From NCBI GenBank assembly GCA_002477805.1, contig DLKQ01000038.1, positions 19,662-83,661 of the forward strand: DNA of 64,000 bases, in the 5' to 3' direction. Position numbers and translations under genes: made by a program. Shown piece by piece: positions 54,568 through 62,488 of this stretch; the stretch's first letter is position 1, and every line of letters begins with the position of its first letter. Source of the DNA: Christensenella sp. UBA7584 (GTDB taxonomy: Bacteria; Bacillota; Clostridia; Christensenellales; UBA1242). The notes under the pieces are model-generated. The model saw only the letters and a program-made list of their open reading frames with translations, was not told where the DNA came from and did no database searches.

Positions 54568-55311
54568 ATGAAATTGATTATAAATGCTGAAGACCTTGGA
54601 ATGTCTGAAGGCATAAATAGAGGTATTTTTGAAGGTCTTAAGGAGGGATTTCTTACAAGTACATCTCTTTTTGTGAATGGAAAATATACATTAGAAGCAG
54701 TAAAAACGATAAAAGAAATGGATTTAAAGAATGTTGGTGTTCATCTTAACCTTACCTATGGTAAGCCTGTTTTGGAAAAGAACGGAATTAAAAGCCTAGT
54801 AGAACAAGATGGAAATTTCCACTATATGTGCTCTATGCCTTTTTACGCCAAATATGAAGATGTTTGGAAAGAACTTGACGCACAGATTCAAAAATTTTTG
54901 TCTTTTGGGATAAAACCATCACACCTAGATTTTCACCACTATTTTTATTCTTCACGTGATGTTTATTCAGCCTATTTGGAATTAGCGAAAAAATATGATT
55001 TACCAATAAGGTCTATGACGCCACAAACTACTCTTATTGCAAAACAGTATGGAATTAAAACTCCAGACATTTTTATTGACCAATTTCACGGAAGTTATAA
55101 TATTTCAAAATCACTTCTTGAGCAAATATCAGAGCAACTAACAAACTGTAATGGAGTTTGCGAACTAATGACAACTCCTGGTTACATTGATGATTTTACA
55201 CAAACTCAAACAAACTATCTAAAGCGAGAAGATGAACTTGTCGCGTTAAAACAAGCTTTTATTGAGGGAGTTTGGAAAGATTTTGAACTTGTAAGTTTTT
55301 TAGATTTGTAA
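54568..55311 (+). CDS. ChbG/HpnK (YdjC) family carbohydrate deacetylase
   Basis: Predicted metal-dependent deacetylase of small N-acetylated sugars. It begins IINAEDLGMSEGINRGI (family 'NADDFG', metal Asp9), has GVHLNLTYGKP (about 61-71) and the HxH metal pair in PSHLDFHHYF. The end shows ELMTTPGYID, typical of YdjC. I use ATG 54568, preceded by AAAGGAG; the frame is open back to 54532 through the rpsT terminator. 247 aa. No promoter of its own is seen, so it may depend on read-through. Confidence 0.85.
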   Translation: MKLIINAEDLGMSEGINRGIFEGLKEGFLTSTSLFVNGKYTLEAVKTIKEMDLKNVGVHLNLTYGKPVLEKNGIKSLVEQDGNFHYMCSMPFYAKYEDVWKELDAQIQKFLSFGIKPSHLDFHHYFYSSRDVYSAYLELAKKYDLPIRSMTPQTTLIAKQYGIKTPDIFIDQFHGSYNISKSLLEQISEQLTNCNGVCELMTTPGYIDDFTQTQTNYLKREDELVALKQAFIEGVWKDFELVSFLDL

Positions 55312-55319
55312 TTTTTATT

Positions 55320-55400
55320 CTAAGACAATTTTATACTAAAAAAATTGCAATTCCAAGTAGTATGTGTTAAACTAAAATTGTTTTCCGATTTGTATTTCAT
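55320..55400 (-). CDS. possible 26-residue small protein
   Basis: A short frame, starting MKYKSENNFSL and ending FFSIKLS, has an excellent site (AAAGGAG, 10 bases before ATG) and an extended -10 (TGCTATATT) about 35 bases further up. There is no similarity I know. It could be a chance frame in an AT-rich gap. Confidence 0.25.
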   Translation of the reverse strand: MKYKSENNFSLTHTTWNCNFFSIKLS

Positions 55401-55485
55401 TTAATTTTCTCCTTTTATGTTTGTTAGACTCAAAACAAATATAGCATAAAGAGAAAATTAAATCTACTCATCGGTAAACCTAAAC

Positions 55486-55514
55486 AAAACCACCAGACTA
55501 TCTGGTGGTTTTAT
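55486..55514 (+). terminator. terminator hairpin
   Basis: A 12-bp perfect stem AAAACCACCAGA/TCTGGTGGTTTT (55486-55497 with 55501-55512) with a CTA loop. It faces the ChbG-type gene but lies 175 bases beyond it; it also follows the small minus-strand region in reverse. Confidence 0.7.
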
Positions 55515-55522
55515 ATTACAAT

Positions 55523-55550
55523 AAAAAAGCACTTTTTAAAGTGTTTTTTT
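55523..55550 (-). terminator. terminator of the DUF2798-like gene
   Basis: An AT-rich hairpin around GCACTTT/AAAGTGT with A and T flanks; the stop codon of the minus-strand gene lies in its arm. Confidence 0.6.
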
Positions 55551-56111
55551 GTTTACATCAGATTGGCTTTGCTCATCAGACTGCTCTGAACTAATTGTAA
55601 CAATATTTAATCCCTCAAGTCTTTTATATTTTCTGTAGTAAATAAGACTAAAAATCCATCTGACAAATGGTCCAACAACAAGAATATTTAGCGGAAGAGC
55701 GAAAATAAAACCAGTAAAAAGTGATGTTATGTATGACAAAATAATATCTACATTAAAAGTATTTGTCATAATTGCATTCGTAATAACCCCAACCACACTC
55801 ATCATTGCAACCATTAAACAAACGGTAAAAGTTGAAACAACAAGATTTATTATGAATGGTTTCTCGCTAGGCTCAATAACCTTGAACGCCATTTTTTCAG
55901 CAAGAGGGTGTGCTACGAAAAGAGCTAAGATGTACGCTATACCCCAAAAAATTAAAAAGTGGTAATCATACGCCTTAAAGGTATCCCAAGTCAACCCACC
56001 AGTGTGAATTGCTTGATTATATAGGTACATTATACTAGCCATAAAAAAAGACATTAAAAGAGTGAACACCATTCCCTCTTTAAAATTTGATGGTAAATTA
56101 TGTTTTTTCAT
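55536..56111 (-). CDS. DUF2798-like four-helix membrane protein
   Basis: A 191-residue membrane protein built as two similar halves of two helices each: EGMVFTLLMSFFMASIMYLYN with a following helix (IFWGIAYILALFVAHPLAEKM), then a second pair (VVSTFTVCLMVAMMSVVGVITN and FTGFIFALPLNILVVGPFVRWI). This matches the DUF2798 repeat. The function of the family is unknown. I use ATG 56111, with AAAAGGAGG upstream; the frame is open to 56153. The gene is preceded by an unusual leader with a terminator and a leader peptide frame. Confidence 0.75.
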   Translation of the reverse strand: MKKHNLPSNFKEGMVFTLLMSFFMASIMYLYNQAIHTGGLTWDTFKAYDYHFLIFWGIAYILALFVAHPLAEKMAFKVIEPSEKPFIINLVVSTFTVCLMVAMMSVVGVITNAIMTNTFNVDIILSYITSLFTGFIFALPLNILVVGPFVRWIFSLIYYRKYKRLEGLNIVTISSEQSDEQSQSDVNKKTL

Positions 56112-56123
56112 TATTTTCCTCCT

Positions 56124-56190
56124 TTTAAAAACAAAAAGTAAGCCCAGAAACAACTGGACTTACTCTCATAGAGATACACGCTGTACTCAT
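56124..56190 (-). promoter_or_regulatory. attenuator-like leader with a 21-codon leader peptide
   Basis: On the minus strand, a 10-bp hairpin with one G-U pair (56163-56154 with 56147-56138) is followed by TTTTTGTTTTT, a terminator, directly in front of the Shine-Dalgarno of the DUF2798-like gene. A frame starting at ATG 56190 (MSTACISMRV..., ending GLTFCF) runs through the whole hairpin and stops (TAA 56127-56125) just before the AAGGAGG. Ribosome movement on it could open or close the terminator. Confidence 0.5.
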
Positions 56191-56195
56191 TAAAT

Positions 56196-56224
56196 ATGAT
56201 ATCACTCTAAATTTAAAAAATCAA
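56196..56224 (-). promoter_or_regulatory. promoter for the attenuated DUF2798-like transcript
   Basis: On the minus strand TTGATT (56224-56219), 17 bases, TATCAT (56201-56196). The start point would be about 56189-56190, at or next to the leader-peptide ATG. Confidence 0.6.
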
Positions 56225-56235
56225 GAGAAAATACA

Positions 56236-57015
56236 CTATTTATAATTAAAATCTGCGAAAAAATTTTTAAATTCTTTTTTAATTTGCGGGTGTTTAGAAG
56301 CACAATGGACTGTTGCCATCACATAGCCAATCTTACTACCAACGTCAAAACAGTTCCCTTTTATCTCGCAAATAGCAACTCCACTCTCTTTGGAAAGTGA
56401 AAGTAAACAGTCGGTAAACAAGCCTTTAGAACCCACCTTTTTTAAATAACTAAAAATTTCGGGCATTAAAATATATTGTCCTGCAAGAACCATATTTGAA
56501 GGAGCTTGTTTTGGTGTTGGCTTTTCAATAATTGACGTAACAAATTTAGTATTTTTTATTTCTTGAAAACCAATAACCCCATATAATGAAATTTTTTCAT
56601 CAAAAACCTTTCTAGTCGCAACAACACTACAATAATTTTTACCGAATACACTAAGCATTTGGGAAACACTTGAAGGCTTAGCACTAAACAAAACATCACC
56701 ATAAAGTAAGATAAAAGGCTGATTTTGCACAAAATTCTCAGCAAGCAAAAGTGCATCAACAACGCCAAGTGGCAAATCTTGAAATACAAAGGTAACTTTA
56801 ACTCTTTCACTTGTAAAAAAATTTTGTATACAAGTTTTTTCCTTTTTAGAAACAATTAAAATTTCAGTTATTCCACTATTAATCAAATCTTCTACCAAAA
56901 AGTCCATTACAGGTCTATCCACAACTGGAAGCATTTCTTTTGCAATATAACGACTCGCTGGTGCCATTCTCGTTCCTAGCCCACCAGCCAAAATTACTGC
57001 TTTTGTTATTTTCAT
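56236..57015 (-). CDS. galU: GalU-like nucleotidyltransferase (UTP--glucose-1-phosphate uridylyltransferase)
   Basis: Makes UDP-glucose for glycolipids and wall polymers. It shows AVILAGGLGTRMAPASRYIAKEMLPVVDRPVMDFLVE, which is the family nucleotide-binding start, and the metal Asp in LLYGDVLF. At 259 aa it is about 30 shorter than typical. I use ATG 57015 after AAAAGAGGTGA; the open frame runs on upstream into tsaD but that part is not GalU. The ribosome site is locked in an 11-bp hairpin. Confidence 0.85.
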   Translation of the reverse strand: MKITKAVILAGGLGTRMAPASRYIAKEMLPVVDRPVMDFLVEDLINSGITEILIVSKKEKTCIQNFFTSERVKVTFVFQDLPLGVVDALLLAENFVQNQPFILLYGDVLFSAKPSSVSQMLSVFGKNYCSVVATRKVFDEKISLYGVIGFQEIKNTKFVTSIIEKPTPKQAPSNMVLAGQYILMPEIFSYLKKVGSKGLFTDCLLSLSKESGVAICEIKGNCFDVGSKIGYVMATVHCASKHPQIKKEFKNFFADFNYK

Positions 57016-57017
57016 AC

Positions 57018-57060
57018 TCACCTCTTTTGTTTTTATATGTAAATAAATTAAAAGAGGTGA
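57018..57060 (-). promoter_or_regulatory. hairpin that sequesters the galU Shine-Dalgarno
   Basis: Perfect 11-bp arms (57018-57028 and 57050-57060) with a 21-base loop. On the minus strand the 3' arm is AAAAGAGGTGA, the galU ribosome site itself, so folding would hide it. Confidence 0.55.
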
Positions 57061-57100
57061 AAAAATGTGGGCTTTAGAATTTAATATGAAAAATATACAA

Positions 57101-58159
57101 TTATTCAATTGGGATACTTGGCTTAGCAGAAACAGAAAGGTCTGCTGGATCATCGGTCTGCAAGTTAAAATAAGCAAGACAGCCAATCATCGCTGCATTA
57201 TCACCACAAAGTTCAATTGGTGGAAATTTAACATTAACATTCTCACGCTCACCTAATCTTAAAAGTGTTTCTCTAAGACACGAATTTGCAGCAACACCGC
57301 CAGCAAGAACTAAGGTATGTAAATTGTTTTCCTTGCAAGCTCGTATTGCCTTGTGAGAAATCATATCAACAGCTTCTTTCTGAAATGATGCACATATATT
57401 CGGAATGTCAAGTTTTTGTCCTAATTGTTCATATTTGTGCACATAATTAACCACAGCTGTTTTGAGACCACTATAGCTTACATTAAAACTATTTTCAAAT
57501 ACATCGTGATTTACAAACTTTATTGTCCCTATGACACCTTTTGTGAGCTTATCAATTTTTGGCCCACCCGGATACCCGAGACCTACCACGCGTGCAACTT
57601 TGTCAAACGCTTCTCCAATTGCATCATCAACAGTTTGTCCTAAAAGCGTAAATTTGTTAAAGTCAGTCACCTTAACAATTGCTGTGTGTCCACCACTAGT
57701 GATTAAACAAATAAATGGTGGCTTTAATGTTGGATGAGCAATATAATTTGCAGCAATATGCCCTTTTATATGATTAACCAAGATTAAAGGCTTTCCAGTA
57801 GCAAAACTTAGTGCTTTTGCACTTGTTACACCAACCAGTAGTGCTCCAACAAGCCCCGCACCTTGGGTTACCGCAATTACATCAATATCATCTAACACAC
57901 AGTTGGCCTGCTTTAGGGCTTCATCAAGCACTGAACTTATGTTTAGAATATGATTTCGGCTGGCAACTTCAGGCACAACTCCACCAAACTTTGTGTGAAT
58001 ATCAATTTGAGAAGACACAATATTGCTTAAAACTTTTCTTCCATTTTCAACAACAGCCACGCTTGTTTCATCGCACGAACTTTCTATAGCTAAAATACGC
58101 ACAACACTTTTTGCACGTAATGACTTTACTTTTTCTTTCATCTGTTCAAAATAAGACAT
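57101..58159 (-). CDS. tsaD: tRNA N6-adenosine threonylcarbamoyltransferase
   Basis: Transfers threonylcarbamoyl to A37 of ANN-reading tRNAs. It begins ILAIESSCDETSVAVVENG (near 22), has VPEVASRNHI, VNHIKGHIAANYI with the metal histidines, CLITSGGHTAIV, DDAIGEAFDKVARVVGLGYPGGP and LAGGVAANSCLR. 352 aa, with a 20-residue N-terminal addition. GAGGTTAGGA precedes the ATG. It is followed by galU. Confidence 0.97.
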   Translation of the reverse strand: MSYFEQMKEKVKSLRAKSVVRILAIESSCDETSVAVVENGRKVLSNIVSSQIDIHTKFGGVVPEVASRNHILNISSVLDEALKQANCVLDDIDVIAVTQGAGLVGALLVGVTSAKALSFATGKPLILVNHIKGHIAANYIAHPTLKPPFICLITSGGHTAIVKVTDFNKFTLLGQTVDDAIGEAFDKVARVVGLGYPGGPKIDKLTKGVIGTIKFVNHDVFENSFNVSYSGLKTAVVNYVHKYEQLGQKLDIPNICASFQKEAVDMISHKAIRACKENNLHTLVLAGGVAANSCLRETLLRLGERENVNVKFPPIELCGDNAAMIGCLAYFNLQTDDPADLSVSAKPSIPIE

Positions 58160-58210
58160 ATCCTAACCTCACTATGCTATAATGTTAGAGTTCTAAAACC
58201 AACCAAGTTT

Positions 58211-59314
58211 TCAGCAATCACTACTACTCTTTTTTAAATAATCTTCAATATTTTCCTCAATATTTCCATCAATAAAACTTTGGACATCACTCGTTTCCCA
58301 GTCTGTTCGATGGTCTTTTACCATTGTATATGGACAGAAAACATAACTACGAATCTGGCTTCCCCACTCAATTTTTTTTAAATTTCCTTGAATATTTTTC
58401 AAGTTAGATTGCATTTTCTCTTCTTCAAGTTCAGCAAGTTTTGAACGAAGTACACATATCGCATTTTCTCTATTTTGAATTTGACTTCTTTCATTCTGAC
58501 AAGTAACAACAATACCTGTTGGAATATGTTTTACTCTCACTGCGCTGTCAGTTGTATTTACACCTTGACCTCCACAACCACCGCTTCGAAAAACATCAAT
58601 CTTCAAATCTTCTGGCTTTATTTCAATTTCAAATTCATTTTCAATTTGTGGCATAACTTCTACAGAAGCGAAACTAGTATGCCTGCGTGAGTTACTATCA
58701 AAAGGAGAAATTCTGACTAGTCTATGAACACCTTTTTCACACTTAAGATAGCCATAAGCGTTTTCTCCATCAACTTTGATAGTTACACTTTTTATTCCAG
58801 CACCATCACCTTCATTAAAATCAAGAACTTGAGTTTTAAAACCCATTTTTTGGCAATATTTTTGGTACATTCTAAAAAGCATATCAGCCCAATCACAAGC
58901 TTCAGTACCCCCTGCTCCTGACTGAATTGTTAAAATAACACCAAGATGATCATATTTCCCTTTAAAAAGACCTTCTAATTGTAGACTTTGGGACTTTTTT
59001 TCTAAATCTTTGAGTTCATTTTCTATATCTAAAACTAAATTTATATCTCCCTCTTCACATTCATCAGCCATAAAGCATAATGTTTCAAATTGCGATTTCA
59101 CAAACTTAAGGTCCGTTAATTTTCTTTCCAAGCTGGCAATTTTTTTACCGACTTTCTCAACTCGTTTCATATCACTATAAAATTCTGGCTCTGATTGTTG
59201 CTCTAAAAGTTCCTGTTTTTCCCGCTCAAGTTTTTCAACAGGAAAAAGCACTTGCAAATCATCAAGCACTTTTTTAACATCAGCTAGCCTAAATTTTATT
59301 TGTTCTAAACTCAT
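58211..59314 (-). CDS. prfB: Peptide chain release factor 2
   Basis: Releases peptides at UGA and UAA. It has the UGA-reading SPF motif (RISPFDSNSRRHTS) and the GGQ catalytic motif (SGGCGGQGVN). The start ATG 59314 (MSLEQIKFRL) follows GGAGAGGAA; the open frame extends to 59353 into secA. The coding frame is continuous: the usual in-frame TGA with programmed frameshift near codon 25 is missing, so it lacks that autoregulation. 367 aa. Confidence 0.95.
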   Translation of the reverse strand: MSLEQIKFRLADVKKVLDDLQVLFPVEKLEREKQELLEQQSEPEFYSDMKRVEKVGKKIASLERKLTDLKFVKSQFETLCFMADECEEGDINLVLDIENELKDLEKKSQSLQLEGLFKGKYDHLGVILTIQSGAGGTEACDWADMLFRMYQKYCQKMGFKTQVLDFNEGDGAGIKSVTIKVDGENAYGYLKCEKGVHRLVRISPFDSNSRRHTSFASVEVMPQIENEFEIEIKPEDLKIDVFRSGGCGGQGVNTTDSAVRVKHIPTGIVVTCQNERSQIQNRENAICVLRSKLAELEEEKMQSNLKNIQGNLKKIEWGSQIRSYVFCPYTMVKDHRTDWETSDVQSFIDGNIEENIEDYLKKSSSDC

Positions 59315-59331
59315 TTCCTCTCCATTTGTGA

Positions 59332-62034
59332 TTAAGAATTTGCTCCGCAACAATTTTTATATTTCTTTCCACTTCCACAAGGACAAGGGTCATTTCTCCC
59401 AACAAGTTTTTCACTGCGTGCTGGTCCTTTTTGTACACGCGTATTAGCTTGAGTAGTCCCTTCCTGAGATGCAACAGTTTTCATAGGTTTTTCTTGAGGT
59501 CTAGGCGGAGTTGAAACAGTTGGTTTTTGAATATTCAAAAGAATTGTAGATGTTTTCTCACGAATTGCTGTTATCATTTCATCGAACATCTGGAAACCTT
59601 CTTTTTTATAAGCAATAACAGGGTCTTGTCGTCCGAAACTTTGTGCTCCTATTTCGTGACGTAGAGTTGTCATTGCATCAATATGTTCCATCCACGCTCT
59701 GTCAACAATATCTAAAAGAACAAGCCTTTCTACTATATCGAATTTGAGACCAATTTCAAGGAATTCTTCTCCCTTAGCTTCATATCTTTTTAGCACTTCA
59801 TTTAACACGTCTTCAATGAGTTCGTTTGGAGCAATATCTTCAAGCATTTTTTCGGTTACAAAGTTTGTTCCTTTAGGAAAAATCCTATCCTCAAGAGAAT
59901 GGTTAATTTCTTCAATATCCCACTCAGAACTTGGTTTGTCAGGGTCGATTGCTTTTAAAATAGCACTTGAAACCACTTCTGGGAACATATCTAAAATTTG
60001 AGAATGAACATCTTCTCCATCAAGAATTTTGTTTCTTTGGTCATAAATTATTGTTCTTTGCTTGTTGATAACATCATCGTATTCAATAAGATGTCTTCTG
60101 ATTGAATAGTTGCGAATTTCAACCTTTTTTTGAGCATTTGAAATTTGATGAGAAAGTAATTTAATTTGGAATGGCGTATCTTCATCAATTTTAAAGAAAT
60201 TGCTAATCCTTTTAAGCCTATCACCACCAAAAAGCCTTAACAAATCATCTTCAAGCGAAAGATAGAAAACTGACCTACCAGGGTCACCTTGACGACCAGC
60301 ACGACCGCGGAGCTGATTATCTATTCTCCTACTTTCGTGTCTTTCTGTACCAATAATAAGGAGTCCTCCAGCCTCAACAACTTTTTCTTTCTCTGCGTCA
60401 GTTTCCGCTTTCATTTCAGCAAAAAACTTTTCAAAATCATCTTTTGCTTTTTGAATCTCTTCAGTTGTTGCGGGAAGGAAAGACGTCGCCTGCTCTATTT
60501 GAGCGTGCGAATAACCTTTTTTTGCCATTTTAGCTTTTGCTAAGTAAGTTGGATTTCCACCAAGCAAAATATCTGTTCCACGACCAGCCATATTTGTTGC
60601 TATAGTGACTTTTCCAAGACGACCAGCCTGCGCTATAATTTCACCTTCTTGAGCGTGGTTTTTTGCATTTAAAACACTGTGAGGAATTTTTTTCTCTTTT
60701 AATAGTTTACTCACATACTCACTTTTTTCAATTGTTGTTGTACCAACCAATACTGGCTGATTTTTCTCGTGAGCCTCAGCTATTCTTTCTACAACATTTC
60801 GGAATTTGCCTTCTATTGTAGTATAAATTATATCTGGTTCATCTATTCTTTTGTTTGGCAAATTTGGCGGAATAGTAACAATATCCAAGTTGTATATTTT
60901 GTTGAATTCACCTTCTTCAGTTTTACCAGTTCCCGTCATACCACTAAGTTTGTGATACAGCCTAAAATAGTTTTGAAGTGTGATTGTCGCAACAGTAAGG
61001 TTTTCATCTTTAATATCAACACCCTCTTTAGCCTCAATAGCTTGATGTAAACCATTTGAATATCTTCTTCCTTCCATTACACGACCAGTAAATTCATCAA
61101 CCAAAAGAACTTGTCCATCTTTTACGATATAATCACTATCTCTTTTCATCATAAAGTTAGCTCGAAGCGCATTCATAATGTGTTGGTTGAGTTCAACTGC
61201 GTTAATATCACTTAAGTTTTCAACACCAAAATACTTTTCAGCTTTGTCCGTTCCAACCTCTGTCAAGTGAATTGCCTTTTTCTCTTCATCAACAAGATAA
61301 TCTTCATCTCTCCTGAGAGTTCGAATAAATCGTTGAGCTTTGACATAATTTTCGCTGCTTTTAAACCCTCTGCCACTAATAATAAGCGGTGTTCTAGCTT
61401 CATCAATCAAGATGCTATCAACCTCATCAATAATAGCAAAATTGTATCCTCTACCAACACGATCTTCAGCTTTTCGAACCATATTGTCTCTAAGATAATC
61501 AAAACCAAGTTCGTTGTTTGTACAATAAGTTATATCACAGGCATAAGCATTTTTCTTTTCAGCAGAACTCATTTCTGAAAGAGAACAACCTACAGTTAAA
61601 CCCATAAATTTGTGAACTTTTCCCATCCAATCGGAGTCACGAGTCGCTAAATATTCGTTTACTGTTACAATGTGAACGCCTTTACCTGTTAGTGCATTGA
61701 GATATGCAGGCAAAACAGCAACAAAAGTTTTACCTTCACCTGTATACATTTCAGCTATACGCCCCTGATGAAGAACAATTCCACCAATGATTTGAACGTG
61801 AAAATGTTTCATATTTAAAACTCTAAAACTTGCCTCTCTTATAGCGGCAAAAGCATCATATAATATATCATCAAGAGTCTCTCCACTTTCTAGCCTTTGC
61901 TTTAAAACGTTAGTCTGGCTTTGCAACTCTTCATTGGTCATCTTTTGATATTTTGGCTCAAGTTCTTCAACTCTTTTTGCCATTTTTTCTAGTTTTCTCA
62001 AACTTCTAGCATTGTCTGATAAAAATCCAAACAT
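59332..62034 (-). CDS. secA: SecA, preprotein translocase ATPase
   Basis: Drives Sec export together with SecYEG; SecDF and YajC are encoded at the other end of this window. The 900 residues include Walker A MYTGEGKT (96-103), DEVDSILIDEARTP (near 209), GTDILLGGNP, the helicase region GRAGRQGDPG and the C-terminal SEC-C zinc motif CPCGSGKKYKNCC. The start ATG follows GGAGAGTATAAT. prfB starts 17 bases downstream, as in many Firmicutes. Confidence 0.98.
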   Translation of the reverse strand: MFGFLSDNARSLRKLEKMAKRVEELEPKYQKMTNEELQSQTNVLKQRLESGETLDDILYDAFAAIREASFRVLNMKHFHVQIIGGIVLHQGRIAEMYTGEGKTFVAVLPAYLNALTGKGVHIVTVNEYLATRDSDWMGKVHKFMGLTVGCSLSEMSSAEKKNAYACDITYCTNNELGFDYLRDNMVRKAEDRVGRGYNFAIIDEVDSILIDEARTPLIISGRGFKSSENYVKAQRFIRTLRRDEDYLVDEEKKAIHLTEVGTDKAEKYFGVENLSDINAVELNQHIMNALRANFMMKRDSDYIVKDGQVLLVDEFTGRVMEGRRYSNGLHQAIEAKEGVDIKDENLTVATITLQNYFRLYHKLSGMTGTGKTEEGEFNKIYNLDIVTIPPNLPNKRIDEPDIIYTTIEGKFRNVVERIAEAHEKNQPVLVGTTTIEKSEYVSKLLKEKKIPHSVLNAKNHAQEGEIIAQAGRLGKVTIATNMAGRGTDILLGGNPTYLAKAKMAKKGYSHAQIEQATSFLPATTEEIQKAKDDFEKFFAEMKAETDAEKEKVVEAGGLLIIGTERHESRRIDNQLRGRAGRQGDPGRSVFYLSLEDDLLRLFGGDRLKRISNFFKIDEDTPFQIKLLSHQISNAQKKVEIRNYSIRRHLIEYDDVINKQRTIIYDQRNKILDGEDVHSQILDMFPEVVSSAILKAIDPDKPSSEWDIEEINHSLEDRIFPKGTNFVTEKMLEDIAPNELIEDVLNEVLKRYEAKGEEFLEIGLKFDIVERLVLLDIVDRAWMEHIDAMTTLRHEIGAQSFGRQDPVIAYKKEGFQMFDEMITAIREKTSTILLNIQKPTVSTPPRPQEKPMKTVASQEGTTQANTRVQKGPARSEKLVGRNDPCPCGSGKKYKNCCGANS

Positions 62035-62488
62035 ATTATACTCTCCAATAATTAATTATTGTTATATTATATAACAAATTTGCATAAAAGAAAAGAATTT
62101 TCGTGCATTTATTTGTCATTTTTAAAATTTATTGCGAGTTTTAAAGAATTTTTGCCAAAAAAATCAAAAAAATTTCTATTTTACAAATATAGAATTGATG
62201 AATGTTAAACACTTGAATGAAACAAAATGTAAATTTTGAATTATTAAAAAAATACAATATGTTCTGCTGTTACGATACGATATTAAATTTACTTAAAAAT
62301 TAATATATTTATCTTATTATCCATTCTAATTTTGATGTATTTATTTCTTGTAATTAATAACATATTTGTTGTGATTTGTTTTTAAATCTTATTTTTATAA
62401 CTCAATTAGATTTTTTGTGTATTTTTTAGCGTTGCCTTGCTTTTTCATTTTACTTCATAGTAACTTTTTCACAAACTAGTTGTTCTAC
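62035..62488. other. AT-rich gap upstream of secA
   Basis: About 450 bases without a coding frame. It contains a perfect palindrome at 62059-62077 over the likely secA -10 and otherwise shows only AT-rich sequence. It separates secA from the surface-protein remnant. Confidence 0.6.
62059..62077 (-). promoter_or_regulatory. palindrome over the presumed secA -10
   Basis: TTGTTATAT and its complement flank a single T; TATAAT (62071-62066) on the minus strand lies inside. The -35 is poor (TTTTCT). Confidence 0.4.

Noticed and set aside
57065..57256. Plus-strand frame with AAAAGAGGTGA before its ATG
   Set aside because: The site is the mirror of the galU ribosome-binding hairpin, and the frame is antisense to the end of tsaD.
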